A stretch of 9,543 nucleotides of DNA from Candidatus Parcubacteria bacterium. GTDB lineage: Bacteria; Patescibacteriota; Minisyncoccia; UBA6257; 2-01-FULL-56-20. The notes beneath the pieces were generated by a model. It worked only from the letters and a program-made list of their open reading frames with translations. It was not told the DNA's origin and did no database searches. Location of the stretch: positions 1 through 9,543 of the forward strand of contig DAIBYH010000023.1 in NCBI GenBank assembly GCA_027424065.1, written 5' to 3'. The position numbers and the translations under genes are program-made. Shown here in pieces: positions 1-5,530 of the stretch. Numbering within the stretch: position 1 is the stretch's first letter; each line of letters opens with the position of its first letter.

Positions 1-375
1 CTTCTTGGCCGCAACCGGGATCGCGAACCGGGACGAAAGTTTCGGATTGACGCCAAGGACGAGCGTGACGTGGCTCATCTTCTTCTGGATGGGCGACGCC
101 GATCCGCGCGCGCGCGCCAGAATGCGCTTCAGCATCGGACCCTGATCAACGCGGATCTCCGCAATGAACAGGTGGTCGGGATTGATCTGTTTGTTTTTAG
201 CATTTGCGACCGCCGAGCGCAAGAGCTTGAGAAGCGAAGCGGCGGGACGACGGCGAACCATAAGGAGCTGCGCCTCGGCTTCGTTGACGGACAGACCGCG
301 GATAAGGTCGGCAACGCTGCGCACTTTGCGGGGAGCGATCCGGAGATAATTGAGTTTTGCGGTTTGCTGTTCCAT
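1..375 (-). CDS. rplV: 50S ribosomal protein L22 (C-terminus beyond the window)
   Basis: L22 of the large ribosomal subunit binds 23S rRNA and its long hairpin lines the peptide exit tunnel. The first 125 codons are present, read from the ATG at 373-375, and no stop occurs before the window edge. Family hallmarks are visible: a start close to AKLNYLRIAPRKVR, then ADLIRG, a RRPAASLLKLLRSAVANAKN-like helix, EIRVDQGPMLKR and the tunnel-hairpin motif ARARGSASPIQKKMSHVTLVL. Typical bacterial L22 is about 110 residues, so this protein already carries an extra C-terminal stretch (GVNPKLSSRFAIPVAAKK onward), probably a basic extension of the kind also seen on S19 here. It is the last visible gene of the rplC-rplV operon. 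It is separated from rpsS by a 53-nt gap filled by a 14-bp tandem repeat, with no Shine-Dalgarno sequence. Confidence 0.97.
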   Translation of the reverse strand, partial: MEQQTAKLNYLRIAPRKVRSVADLIRGLSVNEAEAQLLMVRRRPAASLLKLLRSAVANAKNKQINPDHLFIAEIRVDQGPMLKRILARARGSASPIQKKMSHVTLVLGVNPKLSSRFAIPVAAKK

Positions 376-376
376 G

Positions 377-404
377 GTGGTTAGCGATTAGTGGTTAGCG
401 ATTA
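377..404. repeat. Two perfect 14-bp tandem copies in the rpsS-rplV gap
   Basis: The unit GTGGTTAGCGATTA occurs twice back to back (377-390 and 391-404), followed by a degenerate partial copy up to about 415. It fills the only long spacer of the ribosomal operon (376-428); the other gaps are 1-17 nt. On the mRNA the repeat ends one base before the rplV start codon and offers no purine-rich ribosome binding site. The origin is unknown; slippage or insertion of a short intergenic repeat is likely. Confidence 0.85.
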
Positions 405-428
405 GCGATTGGTTATCATTGCTCATCG

Positions 429-764
429 TTATTTCTTTGCCGGTGCCTTTGCCGCAGCAGCCTGAGCCTTCTGGGTCTCCGCCGCCTTCTGCTCAAGCTC
501 CTTCTGCATCTTGCCGCCGTGGCGGACGAACTTGCGGGTCAAGGAGAATTCTCCGAGCCGGTGGCCGACCATTTCCTCCGTGATGCGGACCTCAACGAAC
601 GTCTTGCCGTTATGGATGCCGAACAGGCGTCCGACCATCTCGGGAGCGATCTCCGAAGAGCGCGACCAGGTCTTGATGACGGTATCGGTGCCCGGCTTCA
701 AGGCGGCTACCTTTTTAAGGAGCTTCGGGTCGACGTAGGGTCCTTTTTTCAAACTTCGCGACAT
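429..764 (-). CDS. rpsS: 30S ribosomal protein S19
   Basis: S19 sits in the head of the small subunit, forms a complex with S13 and contacts the A-site finger and tRNA region. The 111-residue product opens with the family signature [18 protein letters not shown]. It contains [14 protein letters not shown], then [20 protein letters not shown] and the terminal block [12 protein letters not shown]. Standard S19 is about 90 residues; the last 25 or so residues here form a low-complexity Glu/Gln/Ala/Lys tail ending in AKAPAKK, which looks like a lineage-specific extension. It starts 17 nt after the rplB stop. The spacer has no Shine-Dalgarno sequence, so translation probably relies on an AU-rich, unstructured start or on coupling to rplB. 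Confidence 0.98.
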   Translation of the reverse strand: MSRSLKKGPYVDPKLLKKVAALKPGTDTVIKTWSRSSEIAPEMVGRLFGIHNGKTFVEVRITEEMVGHRLGEFSLTRKFVRHGGKMQKELEQKAAETQKAQAAAAKAPAKK

Positions 765-781
765 AGTATTTGTTGGATTGA

Positions 782-1603
782 TTATTTCCTTCTCTTCACG
801 ATGAGTTTCGAAGAGCGCTTCTTCTTGTTCCGCGTCTTGCGGCCGCCCGTGATGTTGCCCCAGATATCCTTCGGCTTGCGGGTACCGCGCGGCTGGCTGC
901 CTTCGCCTCCGCCGTACGGGTGATCAACCGGGTTCATGGCTTTACCGCGCACGGTCGGGCGGATGCCCAGCCAGCGCGAGCGTCCTGCCTTTCCGATCGT
1001 GACCAGATTCCACTCGGCATTCGAAACCTGACCGATGGAAGCAAGTCCTTCCCACGGAACGCGCCGGACCTCGCCGGAACCAAGCCGGAGGTCGGTATAA
1101 CCATCCGCATTCGCAAGGATCTCCACGTAGGATCCCGCCGAGCGGGCAAGCTGCCCTCCCTTGCCGGGGACCATTTCCACGTTATGGACCTGATAACCGA
1201 CCGGAATGTTCCTCAGCTTCATGCGATTACCGACCGTAAGCGGCGCCGTTTCGGCAACCAGGAGCTCCGTGCCGATCACAAGCTTCTCGGGCGCAAGGAT
1301 ATAGCGCTTCGTACCATCCTCCTGACGGACAAGCGCGATGAACGCAGTGCGGTATGGATCGTACTCCAGAGTCTCGACCACCAGTTTCTTGCCGATCTGA
1401 TTCTGCTTGAAATCAATGATGCGGTACAATTTCTTGTTGCCGCCTCCCTGGTGGCGCACCGTGATGCGGCCCTGAGAGTTGCGTCCGCCGCGCGAAGAGA
1501 TCCGCATCGTGAGCGACTTCTTCGGCTTGACGCGCGAAAGCTTCCCGTAATCAACGTTCGTCATGCTCCGGCGCGATGGACTGGTCGGTTTATAGGATTT
1601 CAT
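782..1603 (-). CDS. rplB: 50S ribosomal protein L2
   Basis: L2 is a primary 23S rRNA binder needed for subunit association and for the peptidyl-transferase region. The product is 273 residues, the usual bacterial length, and aligns throughout by eye. Recognisable blocks are [20 protein letters not shown] (46-65), [19 protein letters not shown] (84-102), [20 protein letters not shown] (139-158), [20 protein letters not shown] (195-214) and [19 protein letters not shown] (222-240). The first histidine of the conserved DHPH motif, equivalent to the functionally studied His229 of E. coli, is kept (H228). The second is tyrosine (Y230). The ATG lies one base after the rplW stop (TAATATG arrangement), implying translational coupling, since no Shine-Dalgarno sequence is present. 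Confidence 0.98.
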   Translation of the reverse strand: MKSYKPTSPSRRSMTNVDYGKLSRVKPKKSLTMRISSRGGRNSQGRITVRHQGGGNKKLYRIIDFKQNQIGKKLVVETLEYDPYRTAFIALVRQEDGTKRYILAPEKLVIGTELLVAETAPLTVGNRMKLRNIPVGYQVHNVEMVPGKGGQLARSAGSYVEILANADGYTDLRLGSGEVRRVPWEGLASIGQVSNAEWNLVTIGKAGRSRWLGIRPTVRGKAMNPVDHPYGGGEGSQPRGTRKPKDIWGNITGGRKTRNKKKRSSKLIVKRRK

Positions 1604-1604
1604 A

Positions 1605-1880
1605 TTATGCGATGTCTATTTTCTGACCGTCCTTCAGGGTCACGATGGCCTTTCGCTGTCCGTCACCCGCATTCCGCAGGATGCCGCGGAAGCGCTTCCG
1701 CTTTGCCGGGCGGTTCACGATGTTCACGGAAACAACGTTCACTTTATAGAGCGCCTCAACCGCTTTCTTGACCTCCGGCTTCGTCGCCGCACCATCGACC
1801 AAAAAGACGTACTGGCGCACAGCGCCCAGATTGCCCGCTTTTTCAGTCACCCACGGTTTTTTGATAAGGAAGGTGTCCAT
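1605..1880 (-). CDS. rplW: 50S ribosomal protein L23
   Basis: L23 lies at the rim of the peptide exit tunnel and is the docking point for trigger factor and SRP. The 91-residue product has the expected family layout: an N-terminal TEKAGNL segment, the helix TKPEVKKAVEALYKVNVVSVN (approximately residues 33-53), the basic loop RPAKRKRFRGILRN and a terminal strand ending VTLKDGQKIDIA. The length is normal. It sits 6 nt after the rplD stop and 1 nt before the rplB start, in the standard L4-L23-L2 order. The spacer reads ACCGCC, so no canonical ribosome binding site is available and coupling to rplD is likely. Confidence 0.96.
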   Translation of the reverse strand: MDTFLIKKPWVTEKAGNLGAVRQYVFLVDGAATKPEVKKAVEALYKVNVVSVNIVNRPAKRKRFRGILRNAGDGQRKAIVTLKDGQKIDIA

Positions 1881-1886
1881 GGCGGT

Positions 1887-2531
1887 TTATGCGCGGTAAT
1901 GCTTTTCGATGGCCGCAACGCTCTCCTTTTCGATAAGGATGTTTTCGTGATTCAAAATGTCGTATATGTTGAGGGATGCCGCCGTTACGGTCTTTGCCTT
2001 CGGAAGATTCGCCGAAGCGCGCGAGACGATGGCATTCGTTCCTGCCGGAACAAGCAGAGCGTTATAGCGCTTCGATCCTTTCTTCATATTCAGTACGCCG
2101 CGGAGCGCAGCCGCGAGAATTGCCGTCTTCGGCGCTCCCACGGTGAGGGTGTCGAGCACCTTGATCTCTCCGTCCTTGAACTTTCGGGACAGCACCGCAA
2201 AAAGCGCGGCCTGTTTCATCTTCTTGTTCACCTTCTGCGAATAATCACGCTCATTGCGCGGGCCATGAGCCTTGCCGCCTCCGACCCAGAGCGGCGACGA
2301 GGTCATGCCGTGCCGGGCGCGGCCCGTCCCCTTCTGGCGCCACGGCTTTCTGCCGCTGCCGGAAACCTCGCTGCGGTCCTTCGCGTGCGCCCACGGATCG
2401 CGCGCATTCGCAAGCTGGGCGGTAAGCACCTGTTTCACGAGCGATTCGTTCCATGCCGCGCCGAAAACGCGCTCGGGCAGATCGATCGTTCCCACTTTTT
2501 CATTCTTTAAATTGATGATATCTGCGGTCAT
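1887..2531 (-). CDS. rplD: 50S ribosomal protein L4
   Basis: L4 is an early-assembly 23S rRNA binder whose extended loop reaches into the exit tunnel; in E. coli it also represses the S10 operon. The product is 214 residues. Its central signature is clear: EVSGSGRKPWRQKGTGRARH (55-74), followed by SPLWVGGGKAHGPR (79-92) and KKMKQAALFAVLSRK (103-117). The C-terminal globular half follows and ends in an EKESVAAIEKHYRA helix. Start and stop fit tightly between rplC (6-nt gap) and rplW (6-nt gap). If regulation resembles the enterobacterial S10 operon, the hairpins in the rplC leader would be the natural target, but nothing in the sequence proves this. Confidence 0.97.
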   Translation of the reverse strand: MTADIINLKNEKVGTIDLPERVFGAAWNESLVKQVLTAQLANARDPWAHAKDRSEVSGSGRKPWRQKGTGRARHGMTSSPLWVGGGKAHGPRNERDYSQKVNKKMKQAALFAVLSRKFKDGEIKVLDTLTVGAPKTAILAAALRGVLNMKKGSKRYNALLVPAGTNAIVSRASANLPKAKTVTAASLNIYDILNHENILIEKESVAAIEKHYRA

Positions 2532-2537
2532 GGACGT

Positions 2538-3095
2538 CTAATTGCGTATTTCCAAAATCGTGCCTTTCATGCCGGGAACCGCGCCCCTGAGATAAATGAT
2601 GTTCTTTTCGGCATCAACGCCGGCAACCTGAAGATTTTTGATGGTCGTCCGTTCCATGCCCATGCGACCCGCCATGCGGCGGCCCTTCACGACGCGCTGG
2701 AATGCGGTGCTGCCGATGGAGCCCGGTGCGCGCCAGCGGTTCTTCTGGCCGTGCGTCTTGGGTCCTCCGCCGAAACCATGGCGCTTGACGACGCCCTGGA
2801 AGCCGCGGCCCTTGCTCAAACCGCTCACCCGCACCTTGTCGCCCTCCTGAAATCCCGCGACCGTCACCTCGTCGCCCTGATTGAACTTGGAAACATCGAC
2901 GGGGTGCGCCGCCGCATGGCGGAATTCCCGATGCGTCCGGCCGAGCGAGATCTGGACGGCCTCGTAGCCGTCACGCTCTTTATTGCGGATCAGGGTAACT
3001 TTGTTCGGGACAGCAGAAACGGCGGTGACAGGCACCACCTTGCCATCCTTCCAAAGCTGGGTCATGCTGGCTTTTTTTCCAAGAATAAAGGACAT
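2538..3095 (-). CDS. rplC: 50S ribosomal protein L3
   Basis: L3 nucleates 50S assembly and reaches toward the peptidyl-transferase centre. The ATG at 3093-3095 is chosen because the family begins with a motif like MSFILGKKASMTQLW. A TTG 45 nt upstream is in frame, but it adds unrelated residues and lies across a hairpin. The product is 185 residues, shorter than E. coli L3 (209), as expected for a compact patescibacterial form. Diagnostic blocks are GLSKGRGFQGVVKRHGFGGG (92-111), THGQKNRWRAPGSIG (114-128) and KGRRMAGRMGMERTT (137-151). In the loop after GSIG the family's usual QNQTPG-type sequence is replaced by STAFQ, so the glutamine methylated by PrmB in E. coli has no clear counterpart. 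This is the first gene of the operon; rpsJ is not upstream. Confidence 0.97.
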   Translation of the reverse strand: MSFILGKKASMTQLWKDGKVVPVTAVSAVPNKVTLIRNKERDGYEAVQISLGRTHREFRHAAAHPVDVSKFNQGDEVTVAGFQEGDKVRVSGLSKGRGFQGVVKRHGFGGGPKTHGQKNRWRAPGSIGSTAFQRVVKGRRMAGRMGMERTTIKNLQVAGVDAEKNIIYLRGAVPGMKGTILEIRN

Positions 3096-3104
3096 GGTCC
3101 TGAT

Positions 3105-3129
3105 AAAAAAATTTCCGGATCTCTCCGGA
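3105..3129 (-). promoter_or_regulatory. Hairpin plus U7 run just before the rplC start
   Basis: On the transcribed strand a 6-bp stem (TCCGGA pairing with TCCGGA; 3124-3129 with 3114-3119) closes a GAGA tetraloop of the GNRA class. Two A residues and seven T residues follow (3111-3105), ending about 9 nt before the rplC ATG. The shape is that of a short intrinsic terminator or attenuator. Alternatively the U-run may serve as an unstructured ribosome or S1 landing site. Seen in sequence; function inferred. Confidence 0.45.
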
Positions 3130-3179
3130 GTTCGGCGCAATATAATCCGCTCACCGCATGTTCACGCGGGATCGCTCAG

Positions 3180-3198
3180 AAAAAACGGGCTCCGTTTT
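3180..3198 (-). promoter_or_regulatory. Upstream hairpin with U-run in the rplC leader
   Basis: On the transcribed strand AAAACGG (3198-3192) pairs with CCGTTTT (3188-3182) around a three-base AGC loop, and the T-run continues to 3180. The stem is 7 bp but only three pairs are G-C, so it would be a weak terminator by itself. It lies about 45 nt after the predicted transcription start of the ribosomal operon. It could be a pause site or part of a ribosomal-protein binding leader. Confidence 0.4.
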
Positions 3199-3247
3199 CC
3201 GAGAAGGGAATATATTCGCATAAAACTCCAGAGGAAACCTTGAGGCG

Positions 3248-3277
3248 ATTATAGCAGAAGGTGTATTTCCCTGTCAA
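3248..3277 (-). promoter_or_regulatory. Consensus sigma-70 promoter of the rplC operon
   Basis: On the minus strand a perfect TTGACA (3277-3272) is separated by 18 bp from a perfect TATAAT (3253-3248). Both hexamers match the housekeeping consensus 6/6, as expected for a strongly expressed ribosomal operon. Transcription should start near 3241, giving a leader of about 145 nt before rplC. The -35 element begins 17 nt after the stop codon of the upstream GH130 gene, so the ribosomal operon has its own promoter immediately behind that gene. Confidence 0.9.
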
Positions 3278-3294
3278 CGGGAGTTTCCCCGCGG

Positions 3295-5211
3295 TCATTT
3301 TCTATGAAAGCGCGCTTCATGGAGCAGGCCGGCAAGCAGGTCTTTCAGGGCGATCGTCGCGACCGCAGAGACCTTGTCTCCCCCGCCGTAATAAACGAAC
3401 AGTTCGCCGCGCATGACGACAGCGCCGCAGGGAAAGACGACGTTCGAGACCAAGCCGTCCTTTTCATACGGCATTTTCGGATCAAGGATGGAATCCTCGG
3501 TCCGATAGAGGACGTTCGTCGGATCGTTCAGGTCAAGCAAGGCGGCACGGATACTGTAATGCGACGTGCGCTTTGAGATGCCATGATACAGGAGCAACCA
3601 TCCATGCGGCGTCTCGATGGGCGGCGCCGAAATGCCGATACGGCGGGAATCCCACGCCGTGTCCCGCGGCCGCATCAGAACTTTGCCGCCGAGAAATTTC
3701 GTCTCGCCGTCGAAATCAAGGGAGTCCGTGCTGTCGATCCAGATATCCGTTCCTCCCATGCGGTGCAGGAAGAAATATCTTCCGCCGATCTTCCTCGGAA
3801 AGAGCGCCGCATCCTTGTCGTCGAAGCCGGGCGGCGAGATCAGGACCGGCGGCGCCCAATTCCATTTTTTCGCCACGAGATCGGCGGACGATATCGAAGT
3901 GAATGCAACCCGGGGCAGATCCTTCCCGTTGTAGGCCGTATAGCACATGTAGACGCGATCGCCGCATTTTGTGAGGCGCGGATCCTCGCAGCCGGAATTC
4001 CCTCCCGGCACGAGCTTCTGTTCTGCCGCGATCCGCGGCACATAGGCAGGACCCGGGCTCCGCTCCGTAAAATGAACGCCGTCGAGCGATGCCGCATATC
4101 CGAAGACCGACGTGTTGTCATCGGACATCGCGCGGTACAGAAGATGGATCTTTCCTCCCTCGCAGACCGCACCGGGGTTGAATGTCGCCTTTGCCTCCCA
4201 GGCGCGCTCGGAGATCGGCGCGATGATCGGGTTTCCCTCGAATCGCATGAGCTGGCGTCCCGCAACAAAGACCAGCTCCTCAAGGATGTCCTTCAGCTTG
4301 AAGATGGCAAGACATGCCGTAGTGTCAGCCGCCCCGTAATAGAGATAGATGTTCGATTTCCGCTGCAGCGCGCCGGACGGAAAGACGATGCGCGGCACGC
4401 GGCCGTACTGCTCATACTCTTCTTCCGGCACCAGGAATGGCCGCTTGACCTCGCCCACGATCTTCTTCGGATCGGCCGGATCGAGCAGCAGTGCCTGGAT
4501 GCCGAAGATCGCCGGCGGCGAAAAGTAATTATAGATATAGGAATAAAAGATCAACCATCCTTTTTCCGTCAGGATCGGCGCCGATCCGACCTCGATCTGG
4601 TCCTTTTCGTTCACGTCGATCGGGACCACGTGTTCGTCGAGATGCGCATACCAGTCGGACCAGTAGGCGGGCGACCAGATATCCTCGATGCGATCGAAGA
4701 ACGCGAGCGCGATCCGCGCCGGCGGACGGTCGGTGTTCACGGTCAGGATCGCCGCGATCTTGCCGTTCACCCGCTGCGGAAAAAGCGCCATCGCTTTCGC
4801 ATTGAACGGCGTCACGAGATGTTTCTCTTTGACGGACGCAAGGTCGTCGCTCACGGCGACGCCCACCCTGATGCCTTCCGCGGAAAACGACTCAACGGCG
4901 GTGTAAAAAATATAAAAATGACCCTCGAACTCCGTGACACGGGGATCCTCGCAGCCGAGCTGCTCCCAGGGATACTGCGGCGCAATGAACTGGCGCCGAT
5001 CCTTGAAATGGATGCCGTCCGTTCCCGATGCGACGCCGATGGACGAGATCTCGCCCCCGCCAGCCGCCGCCTTGCCGACGGCGCGATATAAAAGATGGAC
5101 CTTCTTGCCGCAGACGACGGGCGAAGGATTGAAGGTCGCCTCCGCCTCCCAGGCGGAACCCGGATCGGGTATTAAAAGAGGATTCTCGGAGGACCGTTTT
5201 CCTTCAAGCAT
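3295..5211 (-). CDS. Tandem two-domain GH130-family glycoside phosphorylase/hydrolase-like protein
   Basis: The 638-residue product contains two GH130-type five-bladed propeller domains, about residues 5-315 and 318-630. GH130 enzymes phosphorolyse or hydrolyse beta-mannosides. Each half has the family landmarks. The first shows EATFNP (24-29), HLLYRA (39-44), GCEDPR (86-91), ALFPQ (142-146) and YYGAAD (291-296). The second shows KATFNP (341-346), HLLYRA (356-361), GCEDPR (407-412), ALFPRK (469-474), LLLYHG (539-544) and YYGGGD (607-612). The Asp of GCEDPR (D89, D410) is the expected catalytic acid. The first half has LIFYSY where the second has LLLYHG, and LTVN where the second has LHR, so its phosphate-binding side may be altered. 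The second half is closer to the neighbouring single-domain protein. No signal peptide is evident, so a cytoplasmic location is inferred. The ATG at 5209-5211 is preferred over one 36 nt upstream because an extended -10 element lies between them. Substrate unknown. Confidence 0.88.
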   Translation of the reverse strand: MLEGKRSSENPLLIPDPGSAWEAEATFNPSPVVCGKKVHLLYRAVGKAAAGGGEISSIGVASGTDGIHFKDRRQFIAPQYPWEQLGCEDPRVTEFEGHFYIFYTAVESFSAEGIRVGVAVSDDLASVKEKHLVTPFNAKAMALFPQRVNGKIAAILTVNTDRPPARIALAFFDRIEDIWSPAYWSDWYAHLDEHVVPIDVNEKDQIEVGSAPILTEKGWLIFYSYIYNYFSPPAIFGIQALLLDPADPKKIVGEVKRPFLVPEEEYEQYGRVPRIVFPSGALQRKSNIYLYYGAADTTACLAIFKLKDILEELVFVAGRQLMRFEGNPIIAPISERAWEAKATFNPGAVCEGGKIHLLYRAMSDDNTSVFGYAASLDGVHFTERSPGPAYVPRIAAEQKLVPGGNSGCEDPRLTKCGDRVYMCYTAYNGKDLPRVAFTSISSADLVAKKWNWAPPVLISPPGFDDKDAALFPRKIGGRYFFLHRMGGTDIWIDSTDSLDFDGETKFLGGKVLMRPRDTAWDSRRIGISAPPIETPHGWLLLYHGISKRTSHYSIRAALLDLNDPTNVLYRTEDSILDPKMPYEKDGLVSNVVFPCGAVVMRGELFVYYGGGDKVSAVATIALKDLLAGLLHEARFHRK

Positions 5212-5217
5212 ATCTAC

Positions 5218-5226
5218 AGCATACCA
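5218..5226 (-). promoter_or_regulatory. Extended -10 promoter, likely leaderless start
   Basis: The minus strand reads TGG TATGCT, an extended -10 element (TGn followed by a near-consensus hexamer). Exactly 6 nt then separate it from the ATG at 5209-5211. Normal spacing puts +1 on the A of that ATG, giving a leaderless mRNA. No good -35 is visible. This supports the 638-residue start over the upstream in-frame ATG at 5245-5247. Confidence 0.55.
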
Positions 5227-5266
5227 CAATCCCCCGCACCGAATCATCGCACAGCAAAATTTTTTC

Positions 5267-5371
5267 TGTCATCCTGAGGCGGCGCCGAAGGATCTTTTCT
5301 TTTCTGCAAAACTAAGAAAAGATCTCTCGCTTGCGCTCGATCTGAGGCTTGCCGAAGGGCTCGGAATGACA
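5267..5371. repeat. 105-bp MITE/REP-like inverted-repeat element
   Basis: The ends are imperfect terminal inverted repeats: TGTCATCCTGAG on the left and, on the opposite strand, TGTCATTCCGAG on the right (10 of 12 match). Inside, GATCTTTTCTT and AAGAAAAGATC form an 11-bp stem. The sequence resembles the widespread intergenic family whose ends read GTCATCCTGAG and whose interior contains GAAGGATC. It has no coding content and is likely a non-autonomous repeat. It lies between the two GH130 genes, upstream of the promoter of the tandem one. Confidence 0.75.
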
Positions 5372-5382
5372 TACCCCACGAG

Positions 5383-5530
5383 CTCCCCCCTTGGCAGGGG
5401 GACTTTTTTCTCCCCGAAGGCTCGCCCCGCGAAGCCGCTGCGGCAAATGGTCTCTCCCTCCTCTCTCTCCTCCCTCGAAAGGGAGGAGGAGATAAGCTTC
5501 CTCCCCTTATCTTAGGGGAGGATAGGAGGG
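5383..5530. repeat. Cluster of C/G-rich palindromic repeats after the single-domain GH130 gene
   Basis: Three hairpin-forming blocks follow each other: CCCCC and GGGGG arms around 5386-5402 followed by a T-run on the plus strand; CTCCTCCCT with AGGGAGGAG (5467-5475 with 5480-5488), whose loop reads TTCG on the minus strand; and CTCCCCT with AGGGGAG (5501-5507 with 5514-5520). The last overlaps the stop codon of the GH130 gene. The TTCG-loop hairpin lies about 20 nt past that stop on the transcript and may help end or stabilise the mRNA, although no U-run follows it. The blocks look like common intergenic repeats rather than a gene. Confidence 0.6.

Noticed and set aside
377..420. CRISPR-like direct repeat
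   Set aside because: Only two adjacent 14-bp copies with no spacers between them; a simple tandem duplication.
920..1771. Plus-strand frame opposite rplB and rplW
   Set aside because: Shadow of two highly conserved ribosomal protein genes.
3096..3140. Upstream TTG start extending L3 by 15 residues
   Set aside because: The added residues do not match the L3 family and the stretch overlaps the leader hairpin; the ATG at 3093-3095 gives the family N-terminus.
3136..3146. Second -10-like TATATT between the rplC promoter and the gene
   Set aside because: No acceptable -35 at 16-18 bp and a perfect consensus promoter exists about 100 bp upstream.
3583..5091. Plus-strand open frame of about 500 codons opposite the tandem GH130 gene
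   Set aside because: The product has no recognisable motif and is Arg/Asp-rich shadow sequence; the minus-strand frame carries full GH130 motifs.
5385..5411. Plus-strand intrinsic terminator (C5/G5 stem followed by a T-run)
   Set aside because: No plus-strand gene lies upstream to be terminated; it fits better as part of the repeat cluster.
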